Shown piece by piece: positions 59,315 to 64,000 of a stretch of DNA of 64,000 nt. Position numbers and translations under genes: made by a program. Origin of the DNA: Buchnera aphidicola (Chaetogeoica yunlongensis). Lineage in GTDB: Bacteria; Pseudomonadota; Gammaproteobacteria; Enterobacterales; Enterobacteriaceae. Under the pieces are notes generated by a model that saw only the letters and a list, made by a program, of their open reading frames with translations, searched no databases and was not told the DNA's origin. The DNA lies in assembly GCA_039829965.1 (NCBI GenBank), contig CP139909.1:524400-588399 (forward strand), written 5' to 3'. Each line of letters starts with the position of its first letter. The first letter of the stretch is position 1.

Positions 59315-60838
59315 ATGATAACGTTAAATAAAATTAATAAAAAAAATAATACATTTAAAAAAATTTCAGAGTTATCTATTGGAATTGATTTTGGCACTAC
59401 ATATTCTCTAGTATCTACTGTAATTAAAAATAATGTTTACATTATTACAGATAAATATAATCGAGCATTATTACCATCAATAGTTAATTATTCAATTCCT
59501 AACAAAACTCTTGTAGGTTGGCAAGCGGAAAATATGGTTATTAATGATCCTATTAATACAATTATTTCTGTAAAACGTTTAATTGGATATTCTTATACGG
59601 AAATAAAAAAATTATATCCTAATTTGCCCTATCATTTAAAAAATAATACGAATAATACACTATCTTTTATTACAAATAACGGAAAAAAAAATATAGTAGA
59701 AGTATGTAGTCAAATTTTCATGACGTTAAGAAATAGGGTAATATCAACTTTTAATCAAGAATTTAAAAATACAGTAATTACTGTTCCAGCACATTTTGAT
59801 GAAAAACAACGACAAGAGATAAAAAAATCAGCTGAATTATGTAAATTAAACGTCATAAGATTAATTAATGAACCAACAGCAGCTGCTATTTCATATGGAT
59901 TGTATTCTAAAAAAAATAAAACTATTGCTGTGTATGACCTAGGAGGAGGAACTTTTGATATCTCTATTTTAAAACTACATGAAGGAATTTTTGAAGTATT
60001 AGCTACTTCTGGAAATATTCATTTAGGTGGAGATGATTTTGATCAATTATTAATTGATTATATATTAAAAAAAACAAATTTATTAAATACTGAAATAAAT
60101 AACTTTACACAAAGAAAATTATTACATCTTGCTAAATCGATAAAAATAAAATTAACTTCTATAGATTGTATAAAATTCCAACTAAATGATCAAAAATTTT
60201 ATAAAATTACTAGATTAGAATTTAATTCTATAATTGAACCATTAATTCTAAAAACATTAAGAATATGTCAAAAAGTATTACACGATGCCAATATTGATTT
60301 AAAAAATATAGAAGAAATTATCTTAGTAGGAGGTTCTACATATATTCCAATCTTACGAAAAAAAATTGCTGATTTTTTTCAGAAAGAACCATTAAGTTCT
60401 ATTAATCCTGATCAAGTTGTTGTTGCAGGAGCTGCAATTCAAGCTAATATGTTAACTTGTAATAACAACAAAAACAATTTTATATTATTAGACGTAGTAT
60501 CATTATCTTTAGGTATTGAAGTAATTGGAGAAACAGTAGAAAAAATTATCCTAAAGAACACTAAATTACCCACTTCTAAAACCAAAATTTTTACCACATT
60601 CAAAGATGGACAAAAAACAATATTAATACATGTCGTGCAAGGTGAAAAAGAACTAGTAAAAGATTGTCGATCTTTATCTCGTTTTGTTTTAAAAAATATT
60701 CCATCAAAACCAGCTGGAAAAATAATAATCGTAGTTAATTTTCAAATCGATGTAAATGGATTATTATCGGTTATGGCAAAAATTAAATCTACGAAAATTA
60801 AACAAAAAATCACTGTAAACTTTTTAAAAAAAAGTTAA
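59315..60838 (+). CDS. hscA: HscA chaperone without its C-terminal lid
   Basis: Hsp70 dedicated to Fe-S cluster transfer from IscU. The ATPase domain is complete: GIDFGTTYSLVS, NEPTAAAISYGL, VYDLGGGTFDIS and ILVGGSTYIPILR. The beta-sandwich substrate domain follows through VVNFQIDVNGLLSVMA. The protein stops at residue 507, against 616 in E. coli, so about 110 residues, the whole alpha-helical lid, are missing. Only 100 bases remain before fdx, so this is a deletion and not a frameshift. HscB and the IscU LPPVK motif remain, so the chaperone is probably still used. Confidence 0.94.
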   Translation: MITLNKINKKNNTFKKISELSIGIDFGTTYSLVSTVIKNNVYIITDKYNRALLPSIVNYSIPNKTLVGWQAENMVINDPINTIISVKRLIGYSYTEIKKLYPNLPYHLKNNTNNTLSFITNNGKKNIVEVCSQIFMTLRNRVISTFNQEFKNTVITVPAHFDEKQRQEIKKSAELCKLNVIRLINEPTAAAISYGLYSKKNKTIAVYDLGGGTFDISILKLHEGIFEVLATSGNIHLGGDDFDQLLIDYILKKTNLLNTEINNFTQRKLLHLAKSIKIKLTSIDCIKFQLNDQKFYKITRLEFNSIIEPLILKTLRICQKVLHDANIDLKNIEEIILVGGSTYIPILRKKIADFFQKEPLSSINPDQVVVAGAAIQANMLTCNNNKNNFILLDVVSLSLGIEVIGETVEKIILKNTKLPTSKTKIFTTFKDGQKTILIHVVQGEKELVKDCRSLSRFVLKNIPSKPAGKIIIVVNFQIDVNGLLSVMAKIKSTKIKQKITVNFLKKS

Positions 60839-60938
60839 AAAATAAAAATCATTTCAATTCTTTATTATACTTTTTTAAATACAGAAATATTAAAAATATA
60901 AAAATATATTTTCATTAAAATATTAAATAAGAAAAACT

Positions 60939-61262
60939 ATGCCAAAACTTATAATTTTACCTCATGAAATTCTTTTACCAAAGGGCGGTATATTCCATGC
61001 CACAGAAGGAGAAACAATTTTAAACATAGCTTTAAATAATAATGTTAATATTGAACATGCTTGTGAAAAATCATGTGTTTGTACAACTTGTCATTGTTAT
61101 GTTCATCAAGGATTATCTTCACTATCTATATGTCATGAAAAAGAAGAAGATATATTAGATCGTGCATGGAATTTAAAAGAAAATAGTAGATTAAGTTGTC
61201 AGGCTAAAATTGGAAATAAAGATGTAAAAATTGAGATTCCTAAATACACTATAAATCAATAA
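60939..61262 (+). CDS. fdx: [2Fe-2S] ferredoxin Fdx
   Basis: ISC-type ferredoxin giving electrons for cluster assembly. The 107 residues approach E. coli (111). Four ligand cysteines are in HACEKSCVCTTCHCYV (spacing C-X5-C-X2-C) and RLSCQAK; IEIPKYTINQ ends it. IscX is not found downstream. Convergent with der. Confidence 0.97.
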   Translation: MPKLIILPHEILLPKGGIFHATEGETILNIALNNNVNIEHACEKSCVCTTCHCYVHQGLSSLSICHEKEEDILDRAWNLKENSRLSCQAKIGNKDVKIEIPKYTINQ

Positions 61263-61278
61263 TTCATTAATTTCTTAA

Positions 61279-62676
61279 TCAATTTTTATGATAAAAAGGA
61301 TTTCTATTTGTTTTAAAATATAAAATGATAGAAGAACCTACAATATTTAATTTAGATTGAAAAAAATTAGTAAGATATTTTTTATAATTCAAAGATAAAT
61401 TTTCTAATTTATTTCCATGAATAATTATGGTAATAGGATTATACCTACCAATATGTGCATATTTTATTTTAATTTGATGTTTATTGTATATTGGTGGTTT
61501 ATGATTTTTTATTGCCAATTGTAAAATGTCTGTTATCTGTGAAGTTTTAAATTTTCTAGTAGAATGATAAAAGGCTTGTTCAATTAGTTGAAATAATTTG
61601 TTTATTCCTGTTTTTTTCTTTGCTGAAATAAAATGATATTTTACGTAATTCATAAATTTTAATTTTCTGGAATGAATAATTTCTATTCTTTTTTTGTTAG
61701 AAATCAGATCACATTTATTTAATACTATAACAATGGGGCAACTATAATTTTTTATACAATGAAATAAATATAAATCTTGATCTGATATTTCATTTTCAGC
61801 ATCAATAACTAGTAATGCAATATTTACTAATTTGAGAGTGTTTAAAGTTTTATATACAGAAAGTTTTTCTATTTTTTGATTAATGTTTTTTTTCTTTTTT
61901 ACACCAGCTGTATCAAAAAAAATATATTTTTTTTTATCATGTTTAATCAAATGAAAAATAGAATCTCTAGTAGTACCTGGTTGATCATGGGTAACCATTC
62001 TTTCCTGATTAAGAAGAGTATTAATTAAAGTAGATTTTCCTACATTTGGTTTACCTATAATTGCTATTTTAATAATTTTTTCTAATGAATTTATACACAT
62101 TTTTTTTTTATGTGTAATAGAGTACATTAAATTAAAATTATTTTTAGATTTTTCTGAATTTTTATTAGAAATATTTAATAAAAGAAAAATTTGATTTAAT
62201 AAAAATTTAATACCTATTCCATTTGTAGCAGAAATATAAAAAGTGTTTTTTATTCCTAAAATACAAAATTCATTTTTTAATACATCTACATTTAAACCTT
62301 CAATTTTATTAACTAATAAAAAAATATTTTTTTGATATTTTTTTAGGAGTTTGAAAATTTCAAAATCTTGATTTATTACTTTTTCTCGAGCATTTACAAC
62401 AAAAAAAATTAAATTTGATTGTTTAATAGAAAGAATTACTTGCTTTAAAATTTCTATATATAAAGAGTCTTTTTCTGTTTTCTTATTGTTTAAACCTGGA
62501 GTGTCAATTAAGATTATTTTTTTTGTATTATTAGAAATAATATAACCATACTTTCTGTCACGTGTTAATGATGCATAATTAGAAACTAGTGCATCATTAC
62601 GATTACAAATTAATTTGTTAAATAAAGTTGATTTTCCAACATTGGTTCTTCCAATTAAAGCAATAACAGTTTCCAT
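61279..62676 (-). CDS. der: GTPase Der
   Basis: Essential double GTPase for 50S assembly. The 465 residues approach E. coli (490). Two G domains: G1 motifs GRTNVGKST (about 9-17) and GKPNVGKST (about 207-215), G3 DTPG and DTAG, G4 NKIE and NKCD. The C-terminal KH-like domain ends NPFYHKN. yfgM is immediately upstream; bamB, between them in E. coli, is missing. Confidence 0.97.
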   Translation of the reverse strand: METVIALIGRTNVGKSTLFNKLICNRNDALVSNYASLTRDRKYGYIISNNTKKIILIDTPGLNNKKTEKDSLYIEILKQVILSIKQSNLIFFVVNAREKVINQDFEIFKLLKKYQKNIFLLVNKIEGLNVDVLKNEFCILGIKNTFYISATNGIGIKFLLNQIFLLLNISNKNSEKSKNNFNLMYSITHKKKMCINSLEKIIKIAIIGKPNVGKSTLINTLLNQERMVTHDQPGTTRDSIFHLIKHDKKKYIFFDTAGVKKKKNINQKIEKLSVYKTLNTLKLVNIALLVIDAENEISDQDLYLFHCIKNYSCPIVIVLNKCDLISNKKRIEIIHSRKLKFMNYVKYHFISAKKKTGINKLFQLIEQAFYHSTRKFKTSQITDILQLAIKNHKPPIYNKHQIKIKYAHIGRYNPITIIIHGNKLENLSLNYKKYLTNFFQSKLNIVGSSIILYFKTNRNPFYHKN

Positions 62677-62677
62677 A

Positions 62678-63304
62678 TTATCTTCTTTTATTATTTTTTA
62701 AATTAAAGTTATGACTAAATTTCATTAAATAGTTTATTTTCATCTCTATAATTTTGTTAAAGTCAAAAAAATTTTTTTGAGTAATGTTTTTCTTCCATAG
62801 ATGAAGAGCATGTTCTACTTTATTTAGTTTAAAATAAATATCTCCTTTAAAATTGTTTTTTATATAATCCCAAGAATCATCTTGAATACTATTTATTATA
62901 TTTATGGATTTTTTTAAACTACCATTTTGGAATTGAATTTGTGCTATCTTCAAAGAATACAAATTGAAAATATTAGAATCAATTGAATATTTTCTACTTA
63001 TTTCTAATATTTTTTTTGCGTCATTTAATTTGTTATTTTGTATATATAATTTTACTAATTTTAATATTGTTAAATTTCCATTAATATTTTTATTTTTTTG
63101 GATAAAATTTTTTATTTTTTCTAACTCATATTCTTTTTTATGTATCAAAAATTCTATATTATTATCGTGCATATTAATATATTTTTTTTTTTCTATAAAT
63201 TTTATGCTAAAGAAGTATAAAACTATTATTATTAGTGATAAAAAAATGATAAAAAAAAATTTTTGATGTAAATTAAATGACCCGTTTATATATTTATTGT
63301 TCAT
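62678..63304 (-). CDS. yfgM: YfgM, membrane-anchored TPR protein
   Basis: Ancillary SecYEG-translocon protein with a periplasmic TPR-like domain in E. coli. The 208 residues match (E. coli 206). One N-terminal membrane segment spans about 15-35 (FFIIFLSLIIIVLYFF). Helical repeats follow with low sequence conservation (AKKILEISRKY, LYSLKIAQIQFQNGSLKKS, GDIYFKLNKVEHALHLW). Identification rests on topology and position before der. It ends 1 base before the der start. Confidence 0.85.
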   Translation of the reverse strand: MNNKYINGSFNLHQKFFFIIFLSLIIIVLYFFSIKFIEKKKYINMHDNNIEFLIHKKEYELEKIKNFIQKNKNINGNLTILKLVKLYIQNNKLNDAKKILEISRKYSIDSNIFNLYSLKIAQIQFQNGSLKKSINIINSIQDDSWDYIKNNFKGDIYFKLNKVEHALHLWKKNITQKNFFDFNKIIEMKINYLMKFSHNFNLKNNKRR

Positions 63305-63495
63305 AATTGGTGTATATTATTTTATAGGTGCTAATTTTATATTAATTTTCTATTTTCAATAATAAATAAAAAATTGAATTTAAAAATTAATAGTGTTTTA
63401 TAAAAAATTTTATATTATTTTTATCTATAAAATGCATCATTAAATATAAAAATTATATCATAAAAAATTCTGATTTATAAAAACCAGTTTAGTAA

Positions 63496-63648
63496 AAATT
63501 AATAATATATATACTAGGAAAAAAAGAAATTAACAATATATTAATAGAAGCAGGACCAACACTTTCTAGTGAATTTTTAAAACTAAATCTAATAAATGAA
63601 TTAATTTATATATTGCACCTAAATTACTAGGGCATTGCGCGTATCCGT
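63496..63648 (+). pseudogene. ribD: Relic of the ribD C-terminal (reductase) domain
   Basis: Plus-strand LGKKEINNILIEAGPTLSS, then EFLKLNLINELI, closely matches the C-terminal reductase domain of the riboflavin enzyme RibD (E. coli LGKQQINSIWVEAGPTLAG). One-base shift near 63613 leads into APKLLGHCA, the next RibD segment. Only about 50 codons remain: a stop lies upstream at 63493 and the tandem repeat replaces the downstream part. Clearly a decayed fragment; a functional copy may exist elsewhere. Confidence 0.8.
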
Positions 63649-63955
63649 TATATATATACTTATAATATTATATATATACATTAATAATATTATATATATA
63701 CTTATAATATTATATAAATACATTAATAATATTATATATATAATTATAATATTATATATATAATTATAATATTATATATATACTTATAATATTATATATA
63801 TACTTATAATATTATATATATACTTATAATATTATATAAATACATTAATAATATTATATATATACTTATAATATTATATATATACTTATAATATTATATA
63901 TATACTTATAATATTATATAAATACATTAATAATATTATATATATACTTATAATT
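63648..63955. repeat. Tandem array of 20- and 22-bp A+T repeats
   Basis: Fourteen complete units plus partial ends. Ten units are 20 bp, of the type TTATAATATTATATATATAC; four are 22 bp and begin ATTAATAATATT (starting at 63680, 63722, 63744+100 and 63926, that is 63680, 63722, 63844 and 63926). A TATAAATAC variant precedes three of the four 22-bp units, giving a higher-order pattern. Each unit contains the palindrome TATAATATTATA. Copies are nearly identical, so the array is young or actively homogenised. Confidence 0.9.
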
Positions 63956-64000
63956 TTAAAATTAAATAAAAATTTTTACCAAAACTATGGAGTATATTTT

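Noticed and set aside
1..64000. CRISPR arrays, insertion sequences, prophage or toxin-antitoxin genes
   Set aside because: No spaced direct repeats, transposase or phage motifs were seen; the only array is the 20/22-bp tandem repeat, which has no spacers.

Overview
This window is a stretch of the chromosome of a highly reduced, extremely A+T-rich gammaproteobacterial endosymbiont. It is almost certainly Buchnera aphidicola from an aphid outside the well-studied Aphidinae. The evidence is the tRNA genes, which are nearly identical to enterobacterial ones, the E. coli-like local gene blocks separated by deletions, and the retention of the leucine, isoleucine/valine and tryptophan entry genes expected of a nutritional symbiont. 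Two features argue against an Aphidinae Buchnera: trpEG and the leu genes lie on the chromosome here instead of on plasmids. The species assignment is inference; I could not search databases.

Layout. 1-5.3 kb: ssb (cut by the window edge), dnaB, gshB, yqgE and ruvX. 5.5-10.2 kb: a chromosomal leucine cluster in the order leuB-leuC-leuD-leuA on the minus strand, a circular permutation of leuABCD, with LeuA lacking its C-terminal regulatory domain. 10.9-15.1 kb: hemW (frameshifted, cluster cysteines lost), trmB, mutY, yggX, murI. 15.2-26.4 kb: sbcB, tRNA-Asn, tRNA-Ile2, dut, rplI-rpsR-rpsF, purA, hflC-hflK, miaA-mutL. 26.5-34.2 kb: mannitol genes mtlD-mtlA, pgi, orn, tRNA-Gly, a frameshifted amiB, rpmE. 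34.7-40.3 kb: hslVU, trpGE, fpr. 41.1-42.6 kb: an orphan 490-residue protein with twelve consecutive 11-residue repeats and its own promoter-like sequence, ribosome-binding site and terminator. 43.1-50.8 kb: uspA, pitA, a YnfM-type MFS transporter, dapF, frameshifted cyaY, tRNA-Pro/His/Arg, rho, trxA. 51-56.4 kb: rep, ilvC, ilvD. 56.7-63.3 kb: tRNA-Trp, iscS-iscU-hscB-hscA-fdx (HscA lacks its lid), der, yfgM. 63.5-64 kb: a ribD relic that runs into a 20/22-bp tandem repeat array.

How it fits together. LeuBCDA, IlvC, IlvD and TrpEG supply essential amino acids to the host. LeuC, IlvD, MutY and Fdx need iron-sulfur clusters from the minimal ISC set, to which CyaY and YggX are accessory. Carbon enters through MtlA/MtlD and Pgi. 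The strongest leads are the hendecad-repeat orphan (41111-42583), the permuted leu locus with its truncated LeuA, the HemW-like protein without its radical-SAM cysteines, the lidless HscA, and three conserved genes whose frames are each broken by one base at a homopolymer run.
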